Assembly (NCBI GenBank): GCA_029582155.1
Contig: CM055901.1
Location: 18,624,680-18,688,679 of the forward strand
Reading direction: 5' to 3'
DNA length: 64,000 nt
Source of the DNA: Panopea generosa
Taxonomy: Eukaryota; Mollusca; Bivalvia; Adapedonta; Hiatellidae
Under the pieces are notes generated by a model, which did not search any database, was not told where the DNA came from, and was given only the letters and a program-made list of their open reading frames with translations. A program made the position numbers and the translations under genes. Positions 1-11,660 of the stretch are shown in pieces. Position 1 is the stretch's first letter. Each line of letters begins with the position of its first letter.

Positions 1-1590
1 ATAAACATTGTAAATATATATTTCTCATTCTCTCGTGTGTGTGTTTCGTGGAAAGCTCGCAACTAATAACTACGCCCATGTGTACTTTGAACACATCCAA
101 TGAGTGGTTGCATAGATATGTTAAACTTAAACGCAAAAGTTTAACATGGGTGTCTACAGACGACGCCAACGACGCCGACTACGGCGCCGACGACGACGCC
201 AGGGTCATGACAATAGCTCTCCTTGGACTTCGTCCCAGCGAGTTAAAATAATTAACATTCGTTGTTTTTTACCAAACAAGTGGTGTTGCGTCATTTTTTT
301 TATAAAAGATAAAGTAAAACAAATTTCAATAATACATATTGATATTTCCTTGTATTTTTATCATGCCCATAAAAGATGGTGAAAATAAAACATTATTTTT
401 CACTTTTAATCATAAATTACAACAAATGCGCATGCATTTCAACCACTTACAGGAGTTACTCCCCTTTCCAAATTAGAAAGGAAATTAAGGAGCCGCAAAA
501 AAACCTGGATTGGGTATCCTAATTTTATATTTACATCGTGTGGATACATACTACATAGATTATCAAAAGTTCCGTGAGTCCCTTTAAATTCATATTTGCA
601 TCATTTCAAAATAGTCTCAAGTGAAATTTTATCAAAGCAATTCTAGGATCCTTTTAAAATACAATCGAAAGTACAGATGACTTATGGCTACCATCTTATC
701 GTTATTTTGTACGATGCAAGCATTAAAAAATTAGGTCATGCAGTGATTGTATCACAATCGAAAAACATTATTTAGACTTAATACTTTTCAAATCACGAAC
801 ATGCCAGTTTTGATACCGACTCAAGGCTGTTTTAATTGTAAACAAAATTTTAAATAGTCCACATTGTTTACAATGTTCTAGAAACCAGATATGGATTGAC
901 AACTATATAAGCAACACATTTCTTCTTTAGGTCCTTTAGGTATTTGCTGTTGATTTTATATGTTTATTGCTATTTGCACTCAAGTGTTTTTCAGCTCACT
1001 CTACTGACTGTTTTTACAGTCATGGCAGTGCTAATGTAACTAGTTTTACACTCAGTGATGTAGCTGACCCTTAAATGATGTGCAGGCCCATCAGGTTTTA
1101 GGGGGTCGGGGTTGATTTTTAGGATGCATTTTCTGTGTTCTGCGGGCATTTCCATAAGATATAATGATGCATTTGCATGTCCGTGCGTTATAGCGTAAAG
1201 GCAGCTAAGCCACTGACACTAGTATAGATGGTTATATATTTTATAAAACATAATAATTGTTATTATATACACAGAGTTAAAATACTGATTCAAAACATTT
1301 TTTGTCTATTAAAACACTTTTTCACTGCACTTCACTGTTTATTAAGTATAAGTATAGCAGTCACTTCAGTGTCTTGACTTGAACATTTCCTCCCTCTACA
1401 ACAATCTTCTCCATTGGTTCTCTGCGCTATACTTCACTAACCTCTGTCAAAGTTTCGTGTCTTGCTAGATTATTGCAATATCAAAACTACTCTTACATAA
1501 CTTTCAACCAAATCTACAACAAGTCTTTTTTATAATTGCTTTAATGCAAGTTTTTTGAAAGCCTGTTTACTCACAGGTGTAATTTATAAT
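1..1590. other. Gene-free stretch, no recognised feature
   Basis: No convincing exon, RNA gene or transposon was found. A GAC/GCC-rich trinucleotide stretch at about 158-222 runs into a sequence ending in gagttaaaa, which resembles the degenerate end of a dispersed repeat seen again near 24330-24400. The small ORFs here are low-complexity and show no recognisable family. Confidence 0.5.
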
Positions 1591-1597
1591 CCTAGTT

Positions 1598-2640
1598 TTA
1601 TAAACACATATTGAGACAGCTGTGACAGTATAGATAGAGAAGGTTGAATTTGAGTGAAATAAGTGAATATCGCCATGTGTAAATTTTAAATGAACTAAAA
1701 AGTGTGAAAAGTTTTGGGTTTTCAACAACTGAAATTATTGAAGCGTAGCTCAAAGAACCGCTGGAGAGGTTGGGCGTGTAACACAAACACACGTGGTTGA
1801 GATTGGGGCACAACCAAAAAACCATGAAAGAACGTAATCAAAATAAACCTGGGCCGATTGGAACGTAGCGTAAATAACCTTTAGAAAGATTTGAGTTTTG
1901 CCCAAAGAACCCTGAGATATGTGGAAGCCAACATTAAGAACCCTGAAAAAGTTTTAAGATTACCGAAAAGAACGCTGAGCGAAATTGGAGCGAAGCGAAG
2001 CGAAGCGAAGCGAAGCGAAATGAGCCATTGAAGATATTTTAGCATAGCTCAATGAACCTTGTGAGATATTTTAGTATAAAACAAAGAGCCGTGTAAGATA
2101 TCAAAGCAAAGCGCAAAGAGTCCTGGGAAATATTGTAGAGTACCCAAAGGAACTAATGGCGAGATTGGAGCATAGTCCAAGGAAACGTGGGATTCTTTAG
2201 CGTAGCCCATAAAACCGTGGAACTGATTGGAGTATAGCACATAGAACCATAGGAGAGAAGTGTAGTCTAAGAACCATGAGACAGACTGGGATGTAGAACA
2301 ATGAACCATGGGAGAGAAGTGAAGTCTAAGAACCATGAGACAGACTGGGATGTAGAACAATGAACCATGGGAGAGAAGTGAAGTCTAAGAACCATGAGAC
2401 AGACTGGGATGTAGAACAATGAACCATGGGAGAGAAGTGAAGTCTAAGAACCATGAGACAGACTGGGATGTAGAACAATGAACCATGGGAGAGAAGTGAA
2501 GTCTAAGAACCATGAGACAGACTGGGATGTAGAACAACGAACCATGGGAGCTATTGAAGTGTAGCTTAAAGATCCTTAGGAGAAATTTGAACTTAGCGCA
2601 GAGGAAACTTATGATGAATTGCCTAAAAATTGATTGAATA
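1598..2640. repeat. Degenerate ~30-bp minisatellite with amplified 59-bp dimer
   Basis: The region is built from diverged units of roughly 29-30 bp around a pattern like 'gaaccatgggaga' plus 'ttggagcatagcccaa'. Between about 2281 and 2575 a dimeric unit is repeated almost perfectly: the word acagactggg recurs at 2281, 2340, 2399, 2458 and 2517, an exact 59-bp period. A short pentanucleotide array (cgaag/gcgaa, about 1983-2020) lies inside. The minus-strand ORFs across it are by-products of the repeat. Confidence 0.85.
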
Positions 2641-3389
2641 AAATGTATATCCGATCAAAGTGCATGGTATCATAAATCTATAATCCTGAAGTATATCAAT
2701 GTGTACATTAAAAGGAGAATGTCGTGGTATGAAACAATAAAACATTTTAAATCAAACACTTACTTAAATTGCAGAAAACGAAAAATAGCCTATTCCACAC
2801 AACTACTATAGATGATTAGTTAACGCAACGTGTCTGAAAATGTGCTAACGAAACTGAGATTGCAGTAGTTTTTTCTTAGTTTTTAAATACTATTAACACA
2901 AAACAACAACATGTGCATGCCATATACGTGTGAAAATGCAACCTATTGTCTATTTACAGTTAGTGTATGTTATAAACTACATAAATTAGTCAAAGATATG
3001 TAATCTTGCATGGTATACAGACGGTTTTATAATGTAGAATTTTCCAATTTCCGAAGGACGGTCAGAAAGTATTTGGACTTCAATGCATATGTAGAAACAA
3101 CAATCCCTTCATGTATAGCCCAAGTCTTGTCCCAGGTGAAGTTCCCAGAACTGCAGACCAATTACGACAAAGCTTTGATCTCGTCTGCCGTATAATACTT
3201 TAGACATGGACATGTTTCATGGTATGCTCCGGGAATACAGAAGTTCTCACAGAGATAGCAAAGGTGCATAAATGTAGATTCAGATTACTCATAAAACGAA
3301 TGTTCAAGAATCTATAATACTTTCCGAGCAGGAGCAAAAGTTCATGCGATCACGTCACATTCTGCTGTGGTCATCTGACAGTATTATGT

Positions 3390-3590
3390 TTTAGTTTATA
3401 CTAATTTATTTTAGCTCGATTGGGATGAAAGCTCAGAGCTTATATGAACCGCTCTTGAGTCCGCTTCCTGGGTAGAACAAGTACTGAGTGTTGTTTTATG
3501 AGAGTCATCGGGTCAAACTGGGGATCGAACCCGCAACAACCTCTGGCGTGAGCGGTCAATACTCTATCCATTAGACTACCGCTCCATCCC
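3390..3590 (-). mobile_element. tRNA-derived SINE (family C), with target-site duplication
   Basis: On the minus strand the copy reads from a tRNA-like head (A-box-like tagtctaatggatagag, B-box-like gggttcgatcccc) into a body ending in aatcgagctaaaataaat. It is flanked by near-identical 12-bp direct repeats, acagtattatgt at 3378-3389 and acagtataatgt at 3591-3602 (one mismatch), as expected of a LINE-mobilised SINE. Related copies lie at 51207-51381 and 46634-46796. Confidence 0.8.
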
Positions 3591-3602
3591 ACAGTATAAT
3601 GT

Positions 3603-4558
3603 AGTATTATCATCAGTGTGTTTTGTCATTCTGGTGTGATTCCCTTTGTTTCTAATGTGGTCACGTTACCTTCTGCTGTTATGGTCCCCTGACAGTATTA
3701 TGTGTTTTTGTCATTCTGATTTGATTTAATTTCTGATGTGGCCACTTGAAAGTTTTGAGTAGTTATATGTAATTCTGATGTGTTCAATTTACTTTGTGAT
3801 GTGGGCCATTTTCAATCTGATGTTGTCACTTCGTTTGGTGTTATGACCCATTTTCATTATGATATGATATGAGATTTTTTTCATTCCGATTTAATCAAAT
3901 GACATTATGGTATAGTTTCTTTTCATTCTTGTGCAGTCAAGTTTTTTGCTGATATGATCACTTGTATAAGGATGACAAGTGATTTGTTAGTCATTACTGA
4001 ATGGACGTTACAATTTATCATATTTTTTATGTTTATATTGGTATTGTTTTATAATATGTGACATGTTATAAACTATTTATTTTATGCTCGTTTGTAAGTA
4101 CTCATCAATAAATAATTACCCAAAATTCCCCATATATACATAAATGCACCATAATTATAGTGTTCTACAACTACCGTAAGTCATAACCAATTAGCAAAAA
4201 AAATGAAAAGGTAGACAAAGACAGCAGATAAACTATCAAGTAGCCAGAAAGTTATAAAACAGATGCCAGCAATAAACATGGAGATGATTATCAAGCGAAA
4301 TCAGAGTCGGAGAACCAAGAAGGGAATACAAGACAGCAGATGAGAATGGTCAGGTAATGTCGGCAATAAAAATGTGAAGATGCTTCATCTTAGACAGAGC
4401 TAAAGTGTAAAGAAATAGTTCGCAAAACTGTTTTAAATATACTGAATCCTCAATAATGGACTCAACCTGGATTTTACACAAAGGCCAAGAAGTTAGGAAA
4501 AGAGTTAGAATCAGTATACGCTTAGACGCCAATTGTTTATATCGTTCTTGGAAACAAA
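3603..4558. other. Gene-free stretch with degenerate short repeats
   Basis: From about 3603 to 3960 there are loosely repeated words such as 'cattctgatgtg', 'gtggtcac' and 'gacagtattatgt' (compare 3350-3389 with 3661-3702), suggesting a very degenerate tandem repeat into which the upstream SINE inserted. Nothing is recognised from 3960 to 4558. Confidence 0.45.
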
Positions 4559-4870
4559 CTTTTAGAAGAGTGAAAGGATAGAAAGAAGTAAGAGAAAGGC
4601 GTTCAGTCCTCCACGACATGTGACTGAACAATTGTAACTGACAACCGCATCATTGGAATAAGATGGGCTGACCTCACGTTAATGAAGATTTCAAATATAG
4701 CAATCTGTACACAAATGTACATAAAGATTAAACGTTCACTAAACGTTGGGATTAATTCTGATTCCGTTCATCTAGAATGCCGTCCCCACACACACCCCAC
4801 CCCCCCCCTCCCACACACACACACCCACACACCCACCCACCAACCAAATACACACACACTCCAACACCCC

Positions 4871-4926
<56 letters not shown>

Positions 4927-4945
4927 ACCACCACCACCACCATCA
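4559..4945 (+). repeat. Left copy of 387-bp direct duplication flanking the LINE
   Basis: This segment begins cttttagaagagtgaaagg and ends in a (CCA)n tract followed by tca. It is repeated at 10911-11299. I found one difference: a run of 9 C after 'cacacccca' here is 11 C in the right copy. The left copy ends exactly where LINE sequence begins, and the right copy begins exactly after the LINE poly(A). That is the geometry of a target-site duplication, at an exceptional length. It contains unique sequence followed by (CA)n and (CCA)n microsatellite. Confidence 0.9.
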
Positions 4946-5184
4946 GGAAAGAAAGAAAGACATATTAACTAGGATGTAATTTAATAAATATTTATATAGT
5001 AATAATAATAGTTTTTCACTCACCTGAGCATATTGACCATTGGTGAGCCTACCAGATTGCCTTTTGTCAGTTATAACCACTATGTCATAGCCTTTTTTCT
5101 TTGTTTTTAAAAATAAATTGGTCTGAGTGTATATAGCCTCAGAGGCTGAAAACTTTTGTTATTAACTTATCTTGGAAGACCAGT

Positions 5185-5435
5185 AAATATATGTATATGT
5201 GCAAGTGTATGTATGTATATGTGTGTACACATGTGTATATGTATATACATGTATGTGTAGGTGTGTATGTATGTATATGTGTATGTACGTGTACATGTAT
5301 GTGTGTATGTATGTATGTGTATGTATATATGTGTATATATATATATATGTATGTATATATATATATATATGTGTATATGTGTATGTATGTGTATATGTAT
5401 ATATGTATATATATATGTGTGTGTGTATAAGGGAG
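5185..5435. repeat. TATG/TG/TA compound microsatellite inside LINE 5' region
   Basis: Alternating gtatg, gtgtat and tatata units cover about 250 bp. Long low-complexity ORFs (Met-Tyr-Val-Cys or His-Ile-Tyr-Thr rich) on both strands are by-products. It is followed at 5447-5493 by three spaced repeats of 'ggagataatt'. Confidence 0.9.
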
Positions 5436-5938
5436 ATAATTGATATGTATATAAAGGGAGATAATTAAAATGTACATAAATATGGAGATAATTATTGATG
5501 AACAACCAGACACATATGAGTGTAGAGTTGTGCCTGTATGAGATTATATGTCTGTATATGTTTATATATATATAAGTATATCATGTCAGTTCTTCCTGTT
5601 AAAATATTGGATTGATCTTGAAAACAATGAAGTATCCTAAAGTGAAAGTATGTTTTTTGTTACCGCTCTTTCAAAGAGTTGCCTTAAATTTTTGTACAGA
5701 TGATGTTTTTGTGTTATTTTAAATTTTTAGTATTATCTTGTTGGAGAGGGGATGGAAATTTAGATATAAATGTATACAATACCTCCATTAACGATGAACA
5801 ATGCAACTTGCATGCACACAGGCTTGGCCTTTTTACTGGTACCTTACATAACAACACTGCCACAACAATGATTAGTACATTTTTTGTTAAGAACAATTTG
5901 AGTCTCTGCATATATTATTTTTTTAGTGCATATCTTAA

Positions 5939-8900
5939 ATGACGAGTAATATTTCAATTATATCTATGAATGTACAGGGTCTTGGAGATAAAAATAAGCG
6001 ACAAGATACATTTGATTTTCTCAAAAGTAAACATTATTCAATTTATTTTCTTCAAGACACTCATTTTACTGATACAGATATACCTGTTATACGTACCCAG
6101 TGGGGAAATGAATGTTTTTTTAGCAATTTTTCTAGCCAATCTAGAGGTGTAGCTATTCTTTTTAACAATAATTCTGAATTCAAAGTACATTCAGTGGAAA
6201 CAGACCAAAATGGAAATAAAATTATATTAGATACAACTTTATGTAATAAAAAAATTAAACTTATAAACATCTATGGCCCAAATAGAGATGATCCTATTTT
6301 CTATGATAACTTAAAGCAGAAGATTCTAGCAACTGATTCTTTAACCATCATTGCTGGAGACTTCAATGTAGCTCTGGATCCTAATATAGACTGTTTTGAA
6401 TACATTAATATAAATAATCCAAATGCTCGAAAAAGTCTTCAAGATTTATTGATTGAATGTAATTTGACAGATTGTTGGCGCGATCAACATTTAGAAGAAA
6501 AAAAATTCACATGGTTTAAAAAAAACTCTCAAAAGAAAGCAAGACTTGACTACTTTTTAATCTCAACATGTTTAATGATGGATATTGATACTGTAGATAT
6601 AAAACCAGGATATAGAACTGACCATTCTCTGATCCGCTTAATACTTGAATTTGGAAAATTTGAAAAAGGAAAATCATATTGGAAATTCAACAATTCACTT
6701 TTAAAAGATATAAACTATATTGATAAAATAAAGAATACAATAAACCGCGTAAAATTACAATACATTAAAGAGACTTTTAATAATAATATAAATAATGTTC
6801 CAAATGCGGAGTTACAATTTAATATAAGTGATCAACTATTTTTAGAAGTGCTTTTATTTGAAATTCGTGGAATAACTATTTCTCATTCCTCTTACATCAA
6901 ACGACAACAAGACCAAAGGGAAGCAATACTTTATAATGAAATTGAAAACCTAGAAAAAGAAATCTTACAAAACCATACTTTAATAGAATAAAAAAAAAAA
7001 GAATTAATTGATATAAGAGAGAAAAAATTAGAAGGGATAAGAATAAGATCACGGGCAAAATGGGTGCAAGAAGGAGAAAAGAACTCGAAATATTTTTGCA
7101 ATTTAGAAAATAGGAACTATACATCAAAATCAATGTTACAACTTCAGGCATCTAATGGTCAAATTTTAAAAACACAAGATGCAATACTTAAAGAAACAAA
7201 ACGGTTCTATAAAGAATTATATTCAATCAGGGAAATTAAAAACATAAATTTAAATGATACTTTTTCAAATTTAAATATATCAAAATTGAATGAAGTTAAG
7301 AAAACATTACTTGAGGGTCCCATTACCTATGAGGAACTGCTAGCTTTTTTAAAAAGTACGTCAAATGAAAAAAGTCCCGGCTTTGACGGATATACGGTTG
7401 AATTTTACAAATTCTTTTGGATAGACGTAGGACATTTTTTATTGCGTGCTATAAATGAGGGATATACTAAGGGAGAACTTTCAATATCACAAAAGCAAGG
7501 GGTCATAACATGCTTACCAAAGGGGAACAAAGATAAATCGTTTTTAAAAAATTGGCGCCCAATTTCACTTTTAAATGTTTCTTACAAGTTAGCATCTGGA
7601 TGTATAGCCAAAAGAATGAAAGATATTTTACCATTTATTATTAATGAGGATCAGACAGGATTTTTGTCAGGCCGATACATTGGCGAAAATACTCGATTAT
7701 TGTATGATCTAATGTTTTATTTAGAAAAGAACCATGAACCAGGCATGTTACTACTCATTGACTTTGAGAAAGCATTTGACTCGGTCGCCTGGGCTTTTAT
7801 TTTTGCTGTTCTTAAATTTTTTAACTTTGGTCCATCCTTTATTAAATGGGTCAAAGTATTTTATACAAATATAGAATCATGTGTAATAGTCAATGGCCAC
7901 TTGTCAGAGTGGTTCTACTTACAGAGAGGTTGTAGACAAGGAGACCCATTATCCCCATATATATTCATTTTATGTGCAGAGATCCTCGCTGTTCTAATCA
8001 GAAATAACCCTAATATAAAAGGAATACAGATTGACAATACAAACTTTTTAATTTCACAATATGCCGATGACACAACACTCATGCTTGATGGTTCAGAAAA
8101 ATCACTTGTAAACACACTTCAAACACTCAAATTCTATGCTGAAATCTCCGGCCTTAATATCAATGTTGATAAAACTAAGGCAGTGTGGATAGGTTCAAGG
8201 AAAAATAGTAATATTAAGTTATGTGAAGAATATAATCTTTCTTGGGACAATGAATTTACTGTCCTTGGTATTCGATTTTCAGTAGATTTAGATAAAATGA
8301 TTAATGTGAACTTTGATGATAAAATACATGATATTAAACAACTTCTTATCCATTGGTCAAAACGAATATTAACACCAATTGGTAAAATAACAATCTTAAA
8401 AAGTTTAGCCATATCAAAAATTAATCATCTTATCTTAGCTCTACCAAACCCTAACTCTGATAAAATTAAAGAGATTAAAAGCTTATTTTTTAAATTTATT
8501 TGGAATGATAAACCGGATAAGGTGAAAAGAACTACAATTTGCAACCCTTACATAAAAGGGGGCCTCAAAATGTTTGATATAGACCTTTTTATTAACTCAT
8601 TAAAACTCACATGGATAAGACGACTTTTAAACTCAAATAAAAAATATCTAGATATATTTAACTCCATGTACCCATTCATGTCAAATGTTGGCGCATATGG
8701 CCCAGATTTTATTAGTAGACACATAAACAGAATACATAATCCCTTCTGGAAAGATATTTTTAGAAGTTATCAAACATATTCAAACCTACTAAAGCCTGCA
8801 AATTGGTACACATTTCAAAAAATTCCAATTTGGTTTAACCCAAACATTAAGGTCGGAGGCACAAGTATATTTTATAACCATTGGTTCTCTAAGGGTGTTT

Positions 8901-9715
8901 TATTGATAAATGATATTATGAATGCAAATGGTAATTTTTACTCATTGACTGATTTTATTAATAGGTACAACATAAATACAAACTTCATAGAATATGAAGG
9001 ATTGCTAGCATCTGTTAAAAGGTACTTATTTAAACTTTCTATTGTTCATTTAGCTAGTAATGGAGGGGCACCTACATGCCCTTTATCAATATCAATAATT
9101 ATGAAAGATACAAAAGGATGTAGGGCAATTTATCAGTCTTGTATACAAGAAAATATAATCCCTCAATCCGCTGCAAAATGGGAAAATGATTTGGATATAA
9201 GAACCAGTTTCGTTGAAACTAAATTTTACTGCCTTCCATTTAACATAACAAATGATACAAACTTACAATGGTTTCAGTACAGAATAAACCACCAAATATT
9301 AGGAACCAATTCGCTTCTTAAAAAAATGAAAATAAAGGATTCTGATATTTGCAGTTTATGCAACAGAGAAATAGAAACAATTAAACATATTTTTATCGAA
9401 TGTGACATTTCTAAACAATTTATCTCCTGTTTGATGAACCATATTCGTGAAAAATGTATAGGCACTAATTTAAATTGGACAAATACAGACATTATGTTCG
9501 GAAATAAAATTTTTGACAAAGTTTTGAATAAAATAATATTAATTGCAAAGAAATTTATTTACACCCAGAAACTTAAAACAGTTAAACCTACACTTGACAA
9601 CTTTAAAAAACATATTATAAATCTGTATAATACAGAACGGTATCTTGCAACAATAAATTGTAAAATACACACTTTTGATATTATTTGGAATGACTATAAG
9701 CCACTTATATCTTGA
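5939..9715 (+). pseudogene. LINE ORF2 protein (endonuclease-reverse transcriptase), one in-frame stop
   Basis: One reading frame of 1,258 codons is broken only by TAA at 6989-6991 (codon 351), beside a poly-A run; the frame is otherwise open to the TGA-less end at 9715. The start is fixed by an in-frame TAA directly before ATG 5939. Residues 1-240 are an apurinic/apyrimidinic-like endonuclease with N11, the QDTH motif (39-42), Y112, GDFN (140-143), LDY (203-205) and TDHS (227-230). The reverse transcriptase has SPGFDGY near 479-485, motif A LLIDFEKAFDS (catalytic Asp 608) and motif C YADD (708-711). A C-x2-C-x8-H-x4-C knuckle lies at about 1138-1155. It would nick target DNA and prime cDNA synthesis in the nucleus. 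Read literally, the stop separates endonuclease from RT, so this copy should be defective unless the stop is read through or is a sequencing error in the A-run. Confidence 0.9.
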
Positions 9716-10896
9716 TACAAATTTGAAACATTTTTCATGTTACTCTTTCAGTTTTAATTTAGACACATTTGTTTGATTACAAATACATATATATTTTGTA
9801 GATAATTAATTATATCAATCCCCATCCCCTCCCCAGAGTGTTTTTATTTTTTCCTTTTTTTTCTTTTCTCCAATCAACTATAATATTTAACTGCTCATTA
9901 TCAAGACTAGACCTGCAATAAGAATAATTATTTAATGTTATATACATCAATAAAGCATTACTTTCTTCTCAAAATAATAAGTTTACAAAGTCAGATAAAA
10001 GATTCAAAGCGGATTGTTTTATGACAATTGGATTGGTTTTTTTATGCATTCATCAATCATAAATAAATGAACTCCAACATTCAATTTAACATGTATTGTT
10101 GCTTTTTAGTGTATACGTTACAACAAGTGAAAAGCATTTTGATAACGTTACAAAGTTGACTCTCATCGATGTTTGTTAGACTGGATGAGTACTTATTAAA
10201 GATTTGTAGATGAAATTTTGCACTTTTTAAGTTGTGTAGTATTTTCTCAGGAATTTGCAGAACTTAAGCTTATACACTTATTGTTTCAAAATATCTCTAA
10301 TACAAATGATTAACCGGCCAAATGTTTAATGATATTCCACTATATAACTAACTACTTTATATTAAATTGTGAAAATTGATTTCAATTACATGTATATTGT
10401 TCTGCACGTCTACAAATGCATATATGTACAAGTTATCTTAATGTCTGGTAGCCATTGAGTTGTTGACCCCGGTTTCACTAATTTAACATATTTTGATAGT
10501 TTCCTCAGCGATACTTTTAAATGCTAAAACATCACACTTACTGATTATGTTGCAAGTTATATTTTATCATTACGTACAGAGGTGTTAGGACTGTATGTGA
10601 TAAATTAACTGTGAAGTATTTCAAATAATAATTAAAAGAGAAACTGAAATTAAATTGTTTGGGGGGGAATTTCGGTTTGAACATTTTTATTAATCTCGAT
10701 AATACAGCCCTTGAGATTTAAACTACACAAACAAACTATCTGGATTTACCTGGGCACTGTTTGTTACTCATTCATTTCCCACAGACAGTGAGACACTCAA
10801 TGGCTATTAGAAATTTCTAAATGTATATATAATTGTCATGAACTATTTTGTATCAATATTTCTGTCTTTGTACAACTAAATTGAAATAAAAGTTAC
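9716..10896 (+). other. LINE 3' untranslated region
   Basis: AT-rich non-coding sequence lies between the ORF stop and the poly(A). It contains a C-rich patch near 9820-9836 and ends with the AATAAA signal at 10885-10890. No tRNA- or SINE-like segment was recognised in it. Confidence 0.75.
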
Positions 10897-10910
10897 AAAA
10901 AAAAAAAAAA

Positions 10911-11224
10911 CTTTTAGAAGAGTGAAAGGATAGAAAGAAGTAAGAGAAAGGCGTTCAGTCCTCCACGACATGTGACTGAACAATTGTAACTGACAACCGC
11001 ATCATTGGAATAAGATGGGCTGACCTCACGTTAATGAAGATTTCAAATATAGCAATCTGTACACAAATGTACATAAAGATTAAACGTTCACTAAACGTTG
11101 GGATTAATTCTGATTCCGTTCATCTAGAATGCCGTCCCCACACACACCCCACCCCCCCCCCCTCCCACACACACACACCCACACACCCACCCACCAACCA
11201 AATACACACACACTCCAACACCCC

Positions 11225-11280
<56 letters not shown>

Positions 11281-11299
11281 ACCACCACCACCACCATCA
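10911..11299 (+). repeat. Right copy of 387/389-bp duplication flanking the LINE
   Basis: This starts directly after the LINE poly(A) and matches 4559-4945 along its whole length; the only difference noticed is two extra C in one homopolymer. Beyond 11299 the (CCA)n continues as ccaccacccc into a further (CA)n tract to about 11465. This shows the native, uninterrupted target, so the LINE entered within a CCA/CA microsatellite block. Confidence 0.9.
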
Positions 11300-11349
11300 C
11301 CACCACCCCACACACCCAATACACACACACTCCAACACCCCAACACCCC

Positions 11350-11416
<67 letters not shown>

Positions 11417-11470
11417 CACACACACACACCAACCAAATACACACACACTCCAATACCCCAACATCCCTCT
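11300..11470. repeat. (CA)n compound microsatellite
   Basis: CA repeats are interspersed with ccaacacccc words and form the right flank of the LINE insertion. ORFs of His-Thr or Val-Cys repeats here are artefacts of the dinucleotide repeat. Confidence 0.92.
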
Positions 11471-11521
11471 TGCAAAATAAACAATAATAAAAGGTGTTAA
11501 ACTATAACCTATAAGTGGCGG

Positions 11522-11549
11522 CCGGTGTACAAATTCTTCTTTACACCGG
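11522..11549. other. Short inverted repeat (hairpin)
   Basis: CCGGTGTA at 11522-11529 and TACACCGG at 11542-11549 form a perfect 8-bp stem with a 12-nt loop, about 110 bp before the large minisatellite. No function is known. Confidence 0.5.
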
Positions 11550-11660
11550 TCACATGACCCTACCGTTGAACCTTTAAGTTGCGATATGAACATGGGGGCT
11601 AGTCAAGATAGGTTGTCACACATTTTCGAGCATTTCATTATGCATTTTGTATAAAAGTCT

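Larger units (their letters stand above)
4946..10910 (+). mobile_element. Non-LTR retrotransposon (LINE), L1/Tx1-type, near full length
   Basis: The element is bounded by the two copies of the 387-bp duplication. It has a ~990-bp 5' region containing a TATG/TG microsatellite (about 5185-5435), one long ORF (5939-9715) with endonuclease and reverse transcriptase, and a ~1.2-kb 3' untranslated region. A polyadenylation signal AATAAA lies at 10885-10890, followed by a 14-A tail (10897-10910). Single-ORF architecture, an apurinic-type endonuclease, RT with YADD and a C-terminal CCHC knuckle fit the L1 superfamily, Tx1-like branch; that assignment comes from motif style only. No separate ORF1 (gag-like) is recognisable upstream, so the element may be 5'-incomplete or its ORF1 unrecognised. 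Confidence 0.88.

Noticed and set aside
2049-2360. 103-codon minus-strand ORF
   Set aside because: It lies entirely within the degenerate minisatellite and shows the same repeat pattern.
4682-5513. Long His-Thr, Val-Cys and Tyr-Ile rich ORFs
   Set aside because: They arise from CA, CCA and TATG microsatellites on both strands and carry no non-repeat domain.
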